Shown here piece by piece: positions 43,468 to 53,438 of a stretch of DNA of 64,000 nucleotides. This DNA is from Mesorhizobium sp. M1E.F.Ca.ET.045.02.1.1 (GTDB taxonomy: Bacteria > Pseudomonadota > Alphaproteobacteria > Rhizobiales > Rhizobiaceae): NCBI RefSeq assembly GCF_003952485.1, contig NZ_CP034447.1, positions 4,788,501-4,852,500 on the forward strand. Reading direction: 5' to 3'. Below the pieces are notes generated by a model that was not told the DNA's origin, made no database searches, and worked only from the letters and a program-made list of their open reading frames with translations. The position numbers and the translations under genes are program-made. The stretch's first letter is position 1. Each line of letters starts with the position of its first letter.

Positions 43468-46400
43468 TTATTGCTGAGTGGCTGTGGCTGGCGTCCCGCC
43501 CGTATCCTGCCCAGAATCCTGCTTGGCTGCCTTGCCCTTGAAGATGCGGCGCACCGTGACGAAGAGAAGCGGCACCAGGAAGACGCCGATCACGGTCGCC
43601 GCGATCATGCCGCCCATGACGCCGATGCCGACTGAGTTCTGCGCGCCCGAGCCCGCGCCGCTGGCGATCGCCAGAGGCGTGACGCCGAGGATGAAGGCCA
43701 GCGACGTCATCAGGATGGGCCGCAGGCGTTGTCGCGCCGCTTCGAGCGTCGCCTCGACCAGGCCCATGCCTGCCGCCTGCCGCTCAATGGCGAACTCGAC
43801 GATCAGGATGGCGTTCTTCGAGGCAAGGCCGATCGTGGTGAGCAGGCCGACCTTGAAATAGACGTCGTTGGTCTGGCCGAAGAGTGTGGCCGCCGCCAGC
43901 GCGCCGAAGATGCCGATCGGCACCGACAGCATGACGGCGAACGGGATCGACCAGCTCTCGTAAAGCGCGGCGAGGCATAGGAAGACGACGAGCGCCGAAA
44001 TCGCATAGAGCGACATCGCCTGGTTGCCGGAAAGCTTCTCCTGGTGCGACAGGCCGGTCCATTCATGCGAATAGCCGGCGGGCAGTTGCGCGACCAGCCT
44101 GTCGATCTCGTCCATGGCGGCGCCCGAGCTCTGGCCGGCGGCCGCGGCGCCCTGGATCTCGACCGCCGCCGAACCGTTAAAACGCTCGAGCCTGGGCGAG
44201 CCATAGGTCCAGTGGCTGGAGGCGAAGGCCGAGAACGGCACCATCGCGCCGCCGGAATTGCGGACCTGCCATTTGTCCAGATCCTCCGGCTGCATGCGGA
44301 AGTCCGAATCCGATTGCAGATAGACCGGCTTCACCCGGCCGCGATCGATGAAGTCGTTAACGTAGTCGCTGCCCCAGGCGCTCGACAGCGTGTTGTTGAT
44401 GTCGGCGAGGCCGATGCCGAGGGCGCTGGCCTTTTCCTGGTCGATGTCGACCGAGAACTGCGGCTGATCTTCCTGGCCGTTGGGGCGGGTGCTGGCAAGC
44501 AGCTTGCTCTGGCTGGCCAAGGCCAGCAACTGGTTGCGCGTCTGAAGGAGCGCCTCGTGGCCGGCGCCGTTGACGTCCTGCAGGTAGAAGTCGAAGCCGC
44601 TGGTGTTGCCGAAACCCTGGATGGCGGGGGGAGCAAGCGCAAAGACCTGCGCATCCCTGATCCTGGAGAAGGCGCCCATGGCGCGGCCGGCGACCGCTTG
44701 CGCGGCCATTGCCGGCGTTGTGCGCTTGTCGAAATCCTTCAGCCGAACGAAGGCGATGCCGACATTTTGTCCGGCGCCGCCGAAACCGAAGCCGGAAGCG
44801 GTGAACACCCCGTCGACCGCGTCCTTCTCTTCCTTGAGATAGTGGTCGGTCACTTGGGCAAGCACGCGCTCGGTCCGGTCCTGCGTCGCGCCGACCGGCA
44901 ATTGCACGCTGGTTATCAGGATGCCCTGGTCTTCCTCCGGCAGGAACGAGCTCGGCAGCCGGGCAAACATCCAGCCCATGGCGATGACGATGGCCAGGAA
45001 GACGACGAGGAAGCGCCAGGAACGGTTGATGATGCCGTGCGAGCCGTCGCGGTAGGCGATGGTGCCGCGATCGAACATGCGGTTGAACCAGCCGAACGGA
45101 CCCCTTTGCCTCGCATGGTCCTTGGCCGGGCGCAGGATGGTGGCGCAGAGCGCCGGCGTCAGCACCAGTGCCACCAGCACCGAGAGCACCATCGCCGAGA
45201 CGATGGTGACGGAGAACTGCCGGTAGATGATGCCCGTGGAGCCGCCGAAGAAGGCCATCGGCACGAACACGGCCGACAGCACGGTGGCGATGCCGATCAG
45301 CGCGCCGGTGATCTCGTTCATCGATTTGCGCGTCGCCTCCTTCGGCGGCAGGCCTTCCTCCTGCATCACGCGCTCGACATTCTCGACCACGACGATGGCG
45401 TCGTCGACAAGCAGGCCGATGGCCAGAACCATGGCGAACATGGTGAGCGTGTTGATCGAATAGCCGAAGAAGGAGAGCACGCCGAATGTGCCGAGCAGCA
45501 CTACCGGTACGGCGATCGTCGGGATGATGGTGGCGCGCAGGTTCTGCAGGAACAGAAACATCACCAGGAACACGAGCACGATCGCTTCGGCGAGCGTCTT
45601 CACCACTTCCTCGATCGACAGGCGCACGAAGGGCGAGGTGTCGTACGGGTAGACGACTTCGACGCCTTGCGGGAAGGTCGAGCTCAGGCGATTGATCGTC
45701 GTGCGCACCGCTTCCGCCGTGCTGATCGCGTTGGCGCCGGTCGCCAGGCTGACGGCGACGCCGGCGGCCGGCTTGCCGTTGTAATGGGCTTGGGTGGTGT
45801 AGCTTTCGGCGCCGATCTCGACCTTGGCGACATCGTTCAGCCGCACCAGCGAGCCGTCGGTGTTGCTCTTCAGGATGATGTTGCGGAACTGCTCGGCGGT
45901 CTGCAGCCGGCTCTTCGCCGTTACCGTGGCGTTGAGCTGTTGGCCCTTGCGCGCCGGGAGGCCGCCGAGCTGGCCGGCCGAGACCTGCGTGTTCTGCGCC
46001 TCGATGGCCGTGGCGACATCGCTCGGCATCAGCGCGTATTGCGCTAGTTTGTCCGGGTCGAGCCAGATGCGCATGGCATAGCCGGAGCCGAAAAGCTGCG
46101 TCGAGCCGACGCCTTCGACACGCTTCAGCGTGTCGTTGACGGTTGAGTCGACATAGTCCGCGAGGTCGGTCGAGTTCATCTTGCCGTCGCTGGAGACGAA
46201 GCCGATGACCATCAGGAAGCCGGTCGAGGATTTGGAGACGGTGATGCCGTTGCTCTGCACGACCTGCGGCAGCTGCGACTGCACGAGCTGCAGCTTGTTC
46301 TGCGTCTGCACCTGGGCGGTGTCCGCGTTGGCGCCGCTGGTGAAGGTCAGCGTGATCGAGGCCTGTCCGGTCGAGGTCGACGTCGCCGTCATATAGTCGA

Positions 46401-46623
46401 GATTGTCGATGCCGGTCATGCCCTGTTCGATGACCTTGGTCACCGAGTTCTCGACGGTCTGGGCATCGGCGCCGGGATAGCTGGCGCTGATGTTGACCGT
46501 GGTGGGCGCGATCTGCGGATATTGCGAGATCGGCAGCGACTGCAGCGCCAAGAGGCCGCCCAGCATGATCACGATGGCGATCACCCAGGCGAAGATCGGC
46601 CGGTTGATGAAGAATCCCGACAT
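43468..46623 (-). CDS. RND-family efflux pump (HAE1/AcrB-type)
   Basis: Inner-membrane proton-driven drug exporter. The ATG at 46623 gives 1051 residues starting [20 protein letters not shown]. Twelve membrane helices and two large periplasmic loops fit AcrB. The proton-relay Asp pair is in [17 protein letters not shown], and the signature [15 protein letters not shown] lies near residue 49. An upstream in-frame ATG at 46677 overlaps the adaptor gene and is not used. It is preceded by its adaptor after four bases and followed by its channel, so a complete tripartite pump is encoded. No repressor gene is adjacent. Confidence 0.95.
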   Translation of the reverse strand: MSGFFINRPIFAWVIAIVIMLGGLLALQSLPISQYPQIAPTTVNISASYPGADAQTVENSVTKVIEQGMTGIDNLDYMTATSTSTGQASITLTFTSGANADTAQVQTQNKLQLVQSQLPQVVQSNGITVSKSSTGFLMVIGFVSSDGKMNSTDLADYVDSTVNDTLKRVEGVGSTQLFGSGYAMRIWLDPDKLAQYALMPSDVATAIEAQNTQVSAGQLGGLPARKGQQLNATVTAKSRLQTAEQFRNIILKSNTDGSLVRLNDVAKVEIGAESYTTQAHYNGKPAAGVAVSLATGANAISTAEAVRTTINRLSSTFPQGVEVVYPYDTSPFVRLSIEEVVKTLAEAIVLVFLVMFLFLQNLRATIIPTIAVPVVLLGTFGVLSFFGYSINTLTMFAMVLAIGLLVDDAIVVVENVERVMQEEGLPPKEATRKSMNEITGALIGIATVLSAVFVPMAFFGGSTGIIYRQFSVTIVSAMVLSVLVALVLTPALCATILRPAKDHARQRGPFGWFNRMFDRGTIAYRDGSHGIINRSWRFLVVFLAIVIAMGWMFARLPSSFLPEEDQGILITSVQLPVGATQDRTERVLAQVTDHYLKEEKDAVDGVFTASGFGFGGAGQNVGIAFVRLKDFDKRTTPAMAAQAVAGRAMGAFSRIRDAQVFALAPPAIQGFGNTSGFDFYLQDVNGAGHEALLQTRNQLLALASQSKLLASTRPNGQEDQPQFSVDIDQEKASALGIGLADINNTLSSAWGSDYVNDFIDRGRVKPVYLQSDSDFRMQPEDLDKWQVRNSGGAMVPFSAFASSHWTYGSPRLERFNGSAAVEIQGAAAAGQSSGAAMDEIDRLVAQLPAGYSHEWTGLSHQEKLSGNQAMSLYAISALVVFLCLAALYESWSIPFAVMLSVPIGIFGALAAATLFGQTNDVYFKVGLLTTIGLASKNAILIVEFAIERQAAGMGLVEATLEAARQRLRPILMTSLAFILGVTPLAIASGAGSGAQNSVGIGVMGGMIAATVIGVFLVPLLFVTVRRIFKGKAAKQDSGQDTGGTPATATQQ

Positions 46624-46627
46624 CGCT

Positions 46628-47923
46628 TCAGTTCCCGGTTGCGCCGGAGGCCGGCTGCTTGGCGGCACCGGCGGCATTGCCGCCGGCGGCGGTCGCCGAG
46701 GCGGAATTCTGCTCGCGGTCCTTGATCTCGCCGGTCGTTTCGTCGATCGTCACTTCGACCGCTGTCGCGTCGCCTCCGGCGCGCACCAGCTGCAGGCCCT
46801 CGACGATGACGCGGTCGCCGTCGCCGACGCCGGAATCCACCAGCCAATTGTTGCCGACGCTGTTGCGCACGCCGAGCACGCGCTGCTCGACCTTGCCCTG
46901 GGTATTGACGACCATGGCCGTCGCCTGGCCCTTGGGGTCGCGGGTGACGCCGCGCTGCGGCACCAGGAAGCTGTTTTGCGCGACGCCTTCCTCAACGATG
47001 GCGCGCACATACATGCCGGGTAAGAGCAGCCGGTCGGGATTGGGGAACTGGGCTCTGAGCGCGAAGGTGCCGGTCGACTGGTCGACATTGGCGCCGGCGA
47101 ACTCCAGCTTGCCGTTCTGCGCGTAGATGGTGCCGTTGTCGAGCTTCAGCTTGACGCTGACATTGGTCCCGCTGAATTTCAGCCGGCCTTCGTTGATCGC
47201 CTGGCGCAGATTGAGCAGGTTGGTGCTCGACTGCGTGACGTCGACATTGATCGGATCGAGCGAGCGGATGGTGGTCAGCACCGTTTCCTGGTTGGCGGTG
47301 ACGAGTGCTCCGGGCGTCAGCGAGGATTTGTCGATCCGGCCGGCGATCGGCGCGGTGATCGATGTGCGGTTCAGGCTGATGCGCGCGGTTTCGACGCCGG
47401 CCTTGGCGGACGCCACATCGGCTTGAGCCTGTGCCAATGTCGCGGCGGCATCGTCATAATCCTGCTTCGACACCACATGCTGCTCCAGCAATCCGGAGTA
47501 ACGGTCGAACTTGGCCTGCGCGGTGGGGAGCGCGGCCTCTGCCTTCTGCTGGGCGGCGACGGCGCTGTCATAGGCTGCCTGATAGCTCACCGGATCGATG
47601 AGGTAGAGCGGCTGCCCTGCCACCACCTCGGCGCCTTCCTGGAACAGTCGCTGCCGGATGATGCCGTCGACCTGCGGGCGCACCTCGGCAATGAGCGAGG
47701 CAGCCGTGCGGCCCGGCAGTTCGGCGGTGATCGCGACCGATTGCGGATGCAGGGTGACGACGCCGACCTCGGGTCTGCCGGAGCCTCCCATGCCGGGTGG
47801 CACCTGGCTCTTCTCCTGCGAGCAGGCTGCCAGAAAGAGGGCTGAGCCGAGCGCCGCCATTGTTGCTTGCCGGCGTGTCGGCAGGAAGGCCTGGCTGAAT
47901 GGAATTCGCATGGCGTGGATCAT
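46628..47923 (-). CDS. RND efflux periplasmic adaptor (membrane fusion protein)
   Basis: A 431-residue adaptor joining the pump to the outer-membrane channel. The N-terminus has a lipoprotein signal ending ALFLAACS. The conserved lipoyl half-motif [20 protein letters not shown] lies near residue 85, a coiled-coil hairpin (about 115-180) follows, and the beta-barrel region contains [10 protein letters not shown]. The C-terminus is low complexity and rich in Ala and Gly. The start may be ATG 47923 or ATG 47911. It is the first gene of the efflux operon. Confidence 0.92.
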   Translation of the reverse strand: MIHAMRIPFSQAFLPTRRQATMAALGSALFLAACSQEKSQVPPGMGGSGRPEVGVVTLHPQSVAITAELPGRTAASLIAEVRPQVDGIIRQRLFQEGAEVVAGQPLYLIDPVSYQAAYDSAVAAQQKAEAALPTAQAKFDRYSGLLEQHVVSKQDYDDAAATLAQAQADVASAKAGVETARISLNRTSITAPIAGRIDKSSLTPGALVTANQETVLTTIRSLDPINVDVTQSSTNLLNLRQAINEGRLKFSGTNVSVKLKLDNGTIYAQNGKLEFAGANVDQSTGTFALRAQFPNPDRLLLPGMYVRAIVEEGVAQNSFLVPQRGVTRDPKGQATAMVVNTQGKVEQRVLGVRNSVGNNWLVDSGVGDGDRVIVEGLQLVRAGGDATAVEVTIDETTGEIKDREQNSASATAAGGNAAGAAKQPASGATGN

Positions 47924-48012
47924 CTTTCGCTGGAGGTTTGCGCTGGAAGATCGTTGCTAGACGATCCGACCCTCAAGAGGGAGCGTTGGCCGAGTACGAG
48001 CAAAGCGGAGCG

Positions 48013-48249
48013 CTATCGAAGGAAGCGCCCATTGGTTGCGACGGTTGTGGTCGGCAAGGGTCGAGCAGTGCGTCGAAGCGGCTCTTCGGCGGTTGCCGGT
48101 GGCAGCGCGAGGCGATAACGCCCGAAGCTCAATCGGATCGCGTCTTTGATCGCGGCGGCCCGCCGGGTAGGCGGCGGCGCATGCCGTCCGACCGGGAAGC
48201 CGGGCGCGACGGATGCGATCAGCCTCAGCATCATCAGGGCTTCCCACAT
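48013..48249 (-). CDS. Possible small protein of unknown function
   Basis: A 78-residue frame starting MWEALMMLRLIASVAPGFPV, with GGAGAG four bases before the ATG. GC at third codon positions is high for the first two thirds. It lies between the Spy-like gene terminator and the efflux operon in a gap of about 440 bases. Basic and Pro-rich; it may be spurious. Confidence 0.35.
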   Translation of the reverse strand: MWEALMMLRLIASVAPGFPVGRHAPPPTRRAAAIKDAIRLSFGRYRLALPPATAEEPLRRTARPLPTTTVATNGRFLR

Positions 48250-48312
48250 GGTGCTCTCCATGCGCCCCGCGCAGCCACGGCCGCGCGAGGCATCGTCGAT
48301 CGGAGGAAAGGA

Positions 48313-48352
48313 CCGGCCGGCCCGTGAACGGGTGGGTCAACGGGCCGGCCGG
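48313..48352 (-). terminator. Strong hairpin after the Spy-like gene
   Basis: CCGGCCGGCCCGT (48313-48325) pairs perfectly over 13 bases with ACGGGCCGGCCGG (48340-48352). On the minus strand it begins ten bases after the Spy-like stop codon. The following TCCTTTCC is only mildly T-rich. Confidence 0.65.
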
Positions 48353-48361
48353 CGCAGCCGG

Positions 48362-49033
48362 TCAGAGTTGCCCGCCATTCCGGGGTAGGGGTGGCTGGAG
48401 CTGTCCGTGCGGACCTCCGGGGCCGGCTGCATCGTCCGGCGGATCGCTCCATGGACCGGGGGGCGGGCCGTGCGGCCGATCCGCCGAAGCGAGGATTTCG
48501 AGCTGTTCGGGCGTCAGCTTGCCGCGCAGCGCGGCGATCGCGTCCTTCAGCTTCGCGGCCGCGGCCGCGCGTTTGGTCACCTCGTCGGCTAGCCGCTCCT
48601 GGAAGGCGAAGGGATCGCGCTGCGCCTGGTCGGGGGCGCCGGGAGCAGCCGGTCCGCCTGCCTCAGGGCCGCCGGGAGCGCCGGAGCCGTGGTCGAAGCG
48701 CGGCGGCGCCAGCACCGCCTGCAGCGCGCTGGTGTAGTCGCGCCAGGCATCGAGCTGTTCGGAGCGGATACCGATGCGGGTCTCGAGCGCCGAAAGCCGG
48801 GCGGCGAGCATTTCCGGCGGCGGCGGCCCCATGCGGAAGCCCTCCGGCCCCTGCGGTCCGTGTCGCATCGGCCCATGCGGGCCGGGCCAGGGCATCGGGC
48901 CAGGATTCGCGTCGTCCTGCCGGCCGATTGCCGGCGGTTGGTCGCCCGGTGCGCCAGGGTCGGGTTGGGCGGCCAGCACGGGATGGATGGCCGCGACCGA
49001 GAACAGGCCGAGCGCCAAAAGTCTGCTTCGCAT
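48362..49033 (-). CDS. Periplasmic Spy/LTXXQ-motif family protein
   Basis: The ATG at 49033 gives 223 residues with a signal peptide ([18 protein letters not shown]). A Pro/Gly/Met-rich segment follows ([20 protein letters not shown]), then a helical region ([20 protein letters not shown]) and the family motif [12 protein letters not shown] near residue 180. The LTXXQ family includes CpxP and Spy, periplasmic chaperones or sensors of envelope stress. It is divergent from a two-component system, so regulation by that pair is a good hypothesis. Confidence 0.83.
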   Translation of the reverse strand: MRSRLLALGLFSVAAIHPVLAAQPDPGAPGDQPPAIGRQDDANPGPMPWPGPHGPMRHGPQGPEGFRMGPPPPEMLAARLSALETRIGIRSEQLDAWRDYTSALQAVLAPPRFDHGSGAPGGPEAGGPAAPGAPDQAQRDPFAFQERLADEVTKRAAAAAKLKDAIAALRGKLTPEQLEILASADRPHGPPPGPWSDPPDDAAGPGGPHGQLQPPLPRNGGQL

Positions 49034-49261
49034 GACGTAATCCTTTCCTTCATGCTTGCGATGGCAGGAGGATAGGAAGCGTCTTTTGCCGCTTTGCTTC
49101 GGCGCGTTGCCGAAGGTTTCCGCAAAAAGGAGATTTGTTTCCCAATGTTTCCGGCGCCACCACAGAAACATTCGGTTGCAATTTTCCATGCCGCTCGGCG
49201 GCGGCACTCCTTATAATCCCCACTCCCTATTATCGGGGGCGAAAAGGCAAATCGGGCAGAC

Positions 49262-49987
49262 ATGCAGGCACAATCCCATATCCTCGTCGTCGACGACGAT
49301 CGCGAGATCAGGACGCTGCTCGGCCGCTATCTCGACGGGCAGGGATTCAGGGTCTCCGTGGCGGCGGACCGGCGCGAGTGCGAGCAGAAGCTCGGCACCG
49401 GCCAGTTCGACCTGATCGTGCTCGACGTCATGCTGCCGGACGGGTCCGGGCTCGACATCTGCCGGAGCTTGCGTGACCGCAAACCGCATATTCCGGTCAT
49501 CCTGCTCACCGCGCTGAAGGAGGATGTCGACCGCATCATCGGGCTGGAGCTCGGCGCCGACGACTATCTCGGCAAGCCGTTCAATCCGCGCGAGCTCTCG
49601 GCGCGCATCCGCGCCGTGCTGAGGCGCTCCGCGCCGGAAGAGGCCGCGCCGCCCAAGGTTCGCGTCTACCATTTCGCCGGCTACCGGCTGGAGCCCGACA
49701 CGCGCAAGGTGATCGATGCCGGCGGCTCGACGATCGACCTCACCGGGGCCGAGTTCGACCTGCTGCAGGTCTTCCTCGACCGGCCGGGGCGACTCCTGTC
49801 GCGCGACCAGTTGCTCGACCTGACCCAGGGGCGCGAGCGCGATCCGCTCGATCGCTCCGTCGACGTGCTGATGAGCCGGCTGCGGCGGAAATTTGCCGAT
49901 GCCGGCGAGGACCCGCTGTTCAAGACCGTGCGCAATGGCGGCTATCAGCTGACCGCCCGCGTCGAAACGGCGGAGACTGAGGCATGA
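49262..49987 (+). CDS. OmpR-family response regulator
   Basis: A 241-residue regulator. The receiver domain begins QSHILVVDDDREIRTLLGRY, the phosphorylated Asp is in IVLDVMLPDG at about residue 55, and the Lys is in KPFNPRELSARI. The C-terminal winged-helix DNA-binding domain has DLTGAEFDLLQVFLDRPGRL and ends KTVRNGGYQLTA. Its stop overlaps the kinase start by four bases (ATGA). It probably controls the divergent Spy-like gene and possibly the efflux operon beyond it. Confidence 0.95.
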   Translation: MQAQSHILVVDDDREIRTLLGRYLDGQGFRVSVAADRRECEQKLGTGQFDLIVLDVMLPDGSGLDICRSLRDRKPHIPVILLTALKEDVDRIIGLELGADDYLGKPFNPRELSARIRAVLRRSAPEEAAPPKVRVYHFAGYRLEPDTRKVIDAGGSTIDLTGAEFDLLQVFLDRPGRLLSRDQLLDLTQGRERDPLDRSVDVLMSRLRRKFADAGEDPLFKTVRNGGYQLTARVETAETEA

Positions 49988-51228
49988 CTTCGCTGCGCCG
50001 CCGGCTGATCATCCTGCTTGTCGTTTCGATCCTGGGCGTGGTCGGCCTCGCCACGTTCGTCGCGGTCAAGGTGCTCGGCGGGCCGTCGCCCGAACTGATC
50101 ATGGGCCCGCTCGCCCACCAGATCCAGTACATGGTGCAGCTGGTTCCGGGCCATGTACGACAGGCCGGCGATGCGCCCGTCACCGTGAGCGACCGCCCGG
50201 CGAATGGTTTTGAGGACCGGAAGCACACACGGGTGCTGAACGAGATTCTTCAGAATGACGGTGTCGGCGTCTCCGCGGTCGTCAGCCGCAATGCCGGTAG
50301 ACCTGGCATGGTCGCTTCGGTCGCGCTGCCCGACCATCGCTGGATGATCGTCGACGTTCCCGATTTCGGCCCGCCGCGCGACGTCTGGGACGGGTTGGCG
50401 GGCTGGATGGTGCTGATCGTGCTCGGCGCCACGCCGGTGTCGATCTATTTCACCGGCGTCCTGGTGCGGCCGCTCGAAATGCTAGAGGCCGCTGTCAGCA
50501 AGATCGGTTCCGACGGCGTGCTGACGACGGTTCCGGAAAAGGGGTCGGCCGAAGTCAGGGCCACCGCGCATGCGCTCAACCAGCTCTCCGCGCGGCTCCA
50601 GGCGGCGATGGAAAGCCGCATGCGCCTGGTCGCGGCCGCCGGCCATGATCTCAGGACGCCGATGACCCGAATGCGGCTGAGGGCCGAATTCCTCGACGAG
50701 GACCGCGAGAAATGGCTGAGCGATCTCGACGAACTCGACCGCATCGCCGACAGTGCCATCCGGCTGGTGCGCGAGGAGGTCAACCAGGACGCGGTCGAGG
50801 CGGTGGAACTGGACAGGCTGGTCCGCGACATCGAGACCGAGATGACGGCGCTCGGCCACGCCGTGACGATCGACCATCTCGATCATGTCTCGGTCAAGGC
50901 CGGCGCGCTCGGCCTGCGCCGCGCGCTGCGCAACCTGATCGTCAACGCCGCCACGCATGGCAAAAGCTGCAGCGTTTCGCTGTCCGGGCAGGGCGGCCGT
51001 GCGGTGCTGACCATCGCCGACCGCGGACCCGGCATTCCGCCGGACCTGTTGAACAAGGCGTTCGAGCCGTTCTTCCGGGTAGACCCGGCGCGCACGCAGT
51101 TCATCCCGGGCGCGGGATTGGGCTTGGCGATCGCGAAGGAGATCATCGAGCGGTATGGCGGGTCGATCCGGCTGGAGAACCGCACGGGGGGAGGGTTGGT
51201 GCAGACAGTGGTGTTTGGGACGGTTTAG
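49984..51228 (+). CDS. Sensor histidine kinase (EnvZ-like)
   Basis: A 414-residue inner-membrane kinase. The first membrane helix is LIILLVVSILGVVGLATFVA; a periplasmic sensing region of about 100 residues follows, then a second helix (MVLIVLGATPVSIYFTGVLV). A HAMP segment (RPLEMLEAAVSKIGSDG) leads to the phosphorylated His in AAGHDLRTPMTRMR at about residue 221. The ATPase domain has LRNLIVNAATHG, DRGPGIPP and GAGLGLAIAKEII. It pairs with the preceding regulator. Confidence 0.95.
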   Translation: MTSLRRRLIILLVVSILGVVGLATFVAVKVLGGPSPELIMGPLAHQIQYMVQLVPGHVRQAGDAPVTVSDRPANGFEDRKHTRVLNEILQNDGVGVSAVVSRNAGRPGMVASVALPDHRWMIVDVPDFGPPRDVWDGLAGWMVLIVLGATPVSIYFTGVLVRPLEMLEAAVSKIGSDGVLTTVPEKGSAEVRATAHALNQLSARLQAAMESRMRLVAAAGHDLRTPMTRMRLRAEFLDEDREKWLSDLDELDRIADSAIRLVREEVNQDAVEAVELDRLVRDIETEMTALGHAVTIDHLDHVSVKAGALGLRRALRNLIVNAATHGKSCSVSLSGQGGRAVLTIADRGPGIPPDLLNKAFEPFFRVDPARTQFIPGAGLGLAIAKEIIERYGGSIRLENRTGGGLVQTVVFGTV

Positions 51229-51312
51229 GCGGTCGGAGGCTGCTAGTCGATATGTGCGCCTGCTTCCTCAACCACTCTTGCACTATCGGGCAAAGGCGGT
51301 TTTTTGACTGCC

Positions 51313-52329
51313 TTATCCCTTTCCCTTGAGCTCACAAGCAGGCACTGACATCGGCTCTCCACTCACGTGGGGTTCATGGGCGCTGCTATCGGTTTCACTG
51401 GCATTCAGTTGCGAGAGCAGCTTCAGCACCACTTCCCGCAGCCAGCGGTGCGTAGGATCGGTTGTATTGCGTTTGTGCCAGACGATGCAGACGAGGGCAG
51501 GATTGATCGGCATGGGCGGAATGTAGATCTCCAGCCTCAAGCGGGACGCCACCTTGCGCGCGAGTTGTTCCGGTACGAGCGCGACCAGATCGCTTCCCGC
51601 CACCGCGTTACAGACGCCGCCGAACACCGGCAGGGTCATGGCCACCCGCCGTTCGCGCCCCATCCGGGCCAGCGCGGCATCGCCCATGGCCTTGAGTTTG
51701 CCCTCGGGCGAGAAGACGACATGGCCGAGGTCGCAGAACAGGTCGATCGGAACGACATCTCCCGGCTTCACCTTCGCCCGTTCGAGCCTTGGATGCCCGG
51801 CGCGGGCAATCGTCACGAACGTCGACCGGAAGGCAGGAAGATAGTCGATCCAGGCCGGGAAATCGGTCTTGGGAACAAGGGCAAGGTCGATGCCATGCTT
51901 TTCGAGCGTGCCGACATAGTCGTTGGGCACCAGGTCCACCAGTTGGACCTGTATTCTTGGAGCAAGCTGGGAAATTGCATTGGCCAACGGAGGCATCAGC
52001 ATTTCGGCAAAAAAATCCGAACCTGCGATCTTGAAACTTTGCTCGGCGTCGGCCGGATTGAAGCTGCCAGGCTCGGCAAGCAGCGCCGACAGTTCATCGA
52101 GGATGCGACGAAGCGGAAGTTCGAGGTTGCGGGCGTATTGCGTCGGCACGATGCGCTGCCCTTCGCGCACGAACAGCGGGTCGCCCAGCGACTGCCGAAG
52201 CCGTCCCAGGCCGGCTGAGACCGCTGGTTGCGACAGTCCGATGCGTTCTCCGGCCTTTACGGTCGATTGCTCGCGCAAAAGCGCGTCGAGCACCCGCAGA
52301 AGATTGAGATCGAAGTTCGATAAATTCAT
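51313..52329 (-). CDS. LysR-family transcriptional regulator
   Basis: The ATG at 52329 gives 338 residues starting MNLSNFDLNLLRVLDALLRE. The winged helix-turn-helix reads AGERIGLSQPAVSAGLGRLR at about residues 28-47, and the remainder is the periplasmic-binding-like effector domain. The N-terminal FDLNLLRVLDAL pattern resembles the NodD/PcaQ-like branch, but the inducer is unknown. It is divergent from a cupin gene, and a palindrome sits between them, the usual arrangement for a LysR regulator and its target. Confidence 0.92.
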   Translation of the reverse strand: MNLSNFDLNLLRVLDALLREQSTVKAGERIGLSQPAVSAGLGRLRQSLGDPLFVREGQRIVPTQYARNLELPLRRILDELSALLAEPGSFNPADAEQSFKIAGSDFFAEMLMPPLANAISQLAPRIQVQLVDLVPNDYVGTLEKHGIDLALVPKTDFPAWIDYLPAFRSTFVTIARAGHPRLERAKVKPGDVVPIDLFCDLGHVVFSPEGKLKAMGDAALARMGRERRVAMTLPVFGGVCNAVAGSDLVALVPEQLARKVASRLRLEIYIPPMPINPALVCIVWHKRNTTDPTHRWLREVVLKLLSQLNASETDSSAHEPHVSGEPMSVPACELKGKG

Positions 52330-52354
52330 CGCTCGAATATATTTTATAATGACT

Positions 52355-52378
52355 ATCGATTTCAATTATGAAATCGAT
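52355..52378. promoter_or_regulatory. Palindromic operator between the LysR and cupin genes
   Basis: ATCGATTTC (52355-52363) and GAAATCGAT (52370-52378) form perfect 9-bp arms around AATTAT. LysR proteins bind such dyads in divergent promoter regions. An ATG at 52368 lies inside it, arguing against that codon as the cupin start. Confidence 0.7.
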
Positions 52379-52427
52379 TCTGGCAGTCTCCTTCATCGGA
52401 AATGACGTCGGATCGTGGGAGTTTTCG

Positions 52428-52877
52428 ATGGCCGCTGCTTCGGTACCTTACAATGTCCAATGGCTCGGCACGACCTATAGGATCTGCCTGACCGCGGAGC
52501 AGACGGTCTCGCGGCTCGGAATATTCGAAAGCCTGAGCCAGCCGGGATATGGTCCTCCGCGCCATATCCACGACGAAGAGGACGAAACCTTCTACATCCA
52601 GTCCGGCGAGGTGGAGTTCTGGATGAACGGGCAAACGTGTATTGTCGGTCCGGGCAGCGTCGTCCACGTTCCGCGCGGAACCGAGCACGCATTCCGGGTG
52701 CTCGACGATCGCCCCGCCAGAATGCTCACCGTCATGACACCCGGCGGCTTCGAGGGCTTCTTCGCGGAGATGGCGACACACAAGTGCCGCATCCCCGATG
52801 ACATGGATCAGATCGCCGCTATCGGAGCGCGTTTCGGTCTGACCTTTACGGGTCCGCCTTTGGGCGCGGCTTGGTGA
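52428..52877 (+). CDS. Cupin-domain protein (quercetinase-like)
   Basis: A 149-residue small beta-barrel protein starting MAAASVPYNVQWLGTTYRIC. The ATG at 52428 has GGGAG upstream; the frame opens earlier at 52368, inside the operator. Cupin motif 1 is seen as PPRHIHDEEDETFYIQSGEV, with His, His and Glu as metal ligands, and motif 2 as PRGTEHAFRV, with the final His. Relatives include quercetin dioxygenases and isomerases. Its divergent placement from the LysR gene suggests regulation by it, perhaps in metabolism of an aromatic or plant-derived compound. Confidence 0.85.
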   Translation: MAAASVPYNVQWLGTTYRICLTAEQTVSRLGIFESLSQPGYGPPRHIHDEEDETFYIQSGEVEFWMNGQTCIVGPGSVVHVPRGTEHAFRVLDDRPARMLTVMTPGGFEGFFAEMATHKCRIPDDMDQIAAIGARFGLTFTGPPLGAAW

Positions 52878-52956
52878 ATCGGCGAGATGACAAACTGCAT
52901 TTCGGGTCCCTCATCAGGACTGAAACGCCGACCAGAAACTAACTTATTGAAAAAGC

Positions 52957-53031
52957 TGGTACGCCCAAGGGGAATCGAACCCCTGTTACCGCCGTGAAAG
53001 GGCGGTGTCCTAACCGCTAGACGATGGGCGC
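52957..53031 (-). tRNA. tRNA-Glu (anticodon TTC)
   Basis: A 75-base tRNA with encoded CCA. Acceptor GCGCCCA pairs with TGGGCGT (one G-U). The anticodon stem CCGCC/GGCGG holds the CTTTCAC loop with anticodon TTC. T-arm AGGGGTTCGATTCCCCT is intact. Confidence 0.96.
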
Positions 53032-53162
53032 GCTCAGACGAAGCGGCTTATAATTGCGTTGTTCGCAACCGGCAACCCATCTGCAGCCACATGCGACAAC
53101 TTTTTTCAAGGGTGGGAAAAAGGGCGGTTTTGGCCAGCTATTGTGGCGTCGCGTTCCTTCAC

Positions 53163-53318
53163 ACCCCCCTCTGTCTCTGCCGGACATCTCCCCCGCAAGG
53201 GGGGAGATTGGACGTTACCGCCGCTTTCGCCAATCGCCTACTTTGGAGGAAGAGCACCGCCGACGAAACTGCCAATCTCCCCCTTGCGGGGGAGATGTCC
53301 GGCAGGACAGAGGGGGGT
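53163..53318. mobile_element. MITE-like inverted repeat element
   Basis: Two arms of about 48 bases, 53163-53211 and 53272-53318, are near-perfect reverse complements. The outer parts read CCCCCCTCTGTC... and ...GACAGAGGGGGG, and each arm contains a nested stem, CTCCCCC..AAGGGGGGAG. The central 60 bases hold no gene. No transposase is present. The surrounding gap 53032-53438 is otherwise empty of recognisable features. Confidence 0.8.
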
Positions 53319-53438
53319 ACTGTCCCGCCAGCGTTTCGGATCTTCTGCACTGCCCTTGCGCCCATGGGCCACGGCATGGATGCTTGGGTCCCCGCACCGC
53401 TTGCGTCGCTACGCCAAGGATGACGAGGTTGGGGAGGC

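Noticed and set aside
44044..46047. 667-residue frame opposite the RND pump, with similar shadows opposite phaC (54855-56876), hom (58210-59928), the LysM lipoprotein (13043-14560) and NodT (41948-43477)
   Set aside because: Each lies entirely within or across a well-identified gene and shows no family features of its own.
52368..52427. Cupin start at ATG 52368
   Set aside because: It lies inside the LysR dyad and has no ribosome site, whereas ATG 52428 has GGGAG upstream.
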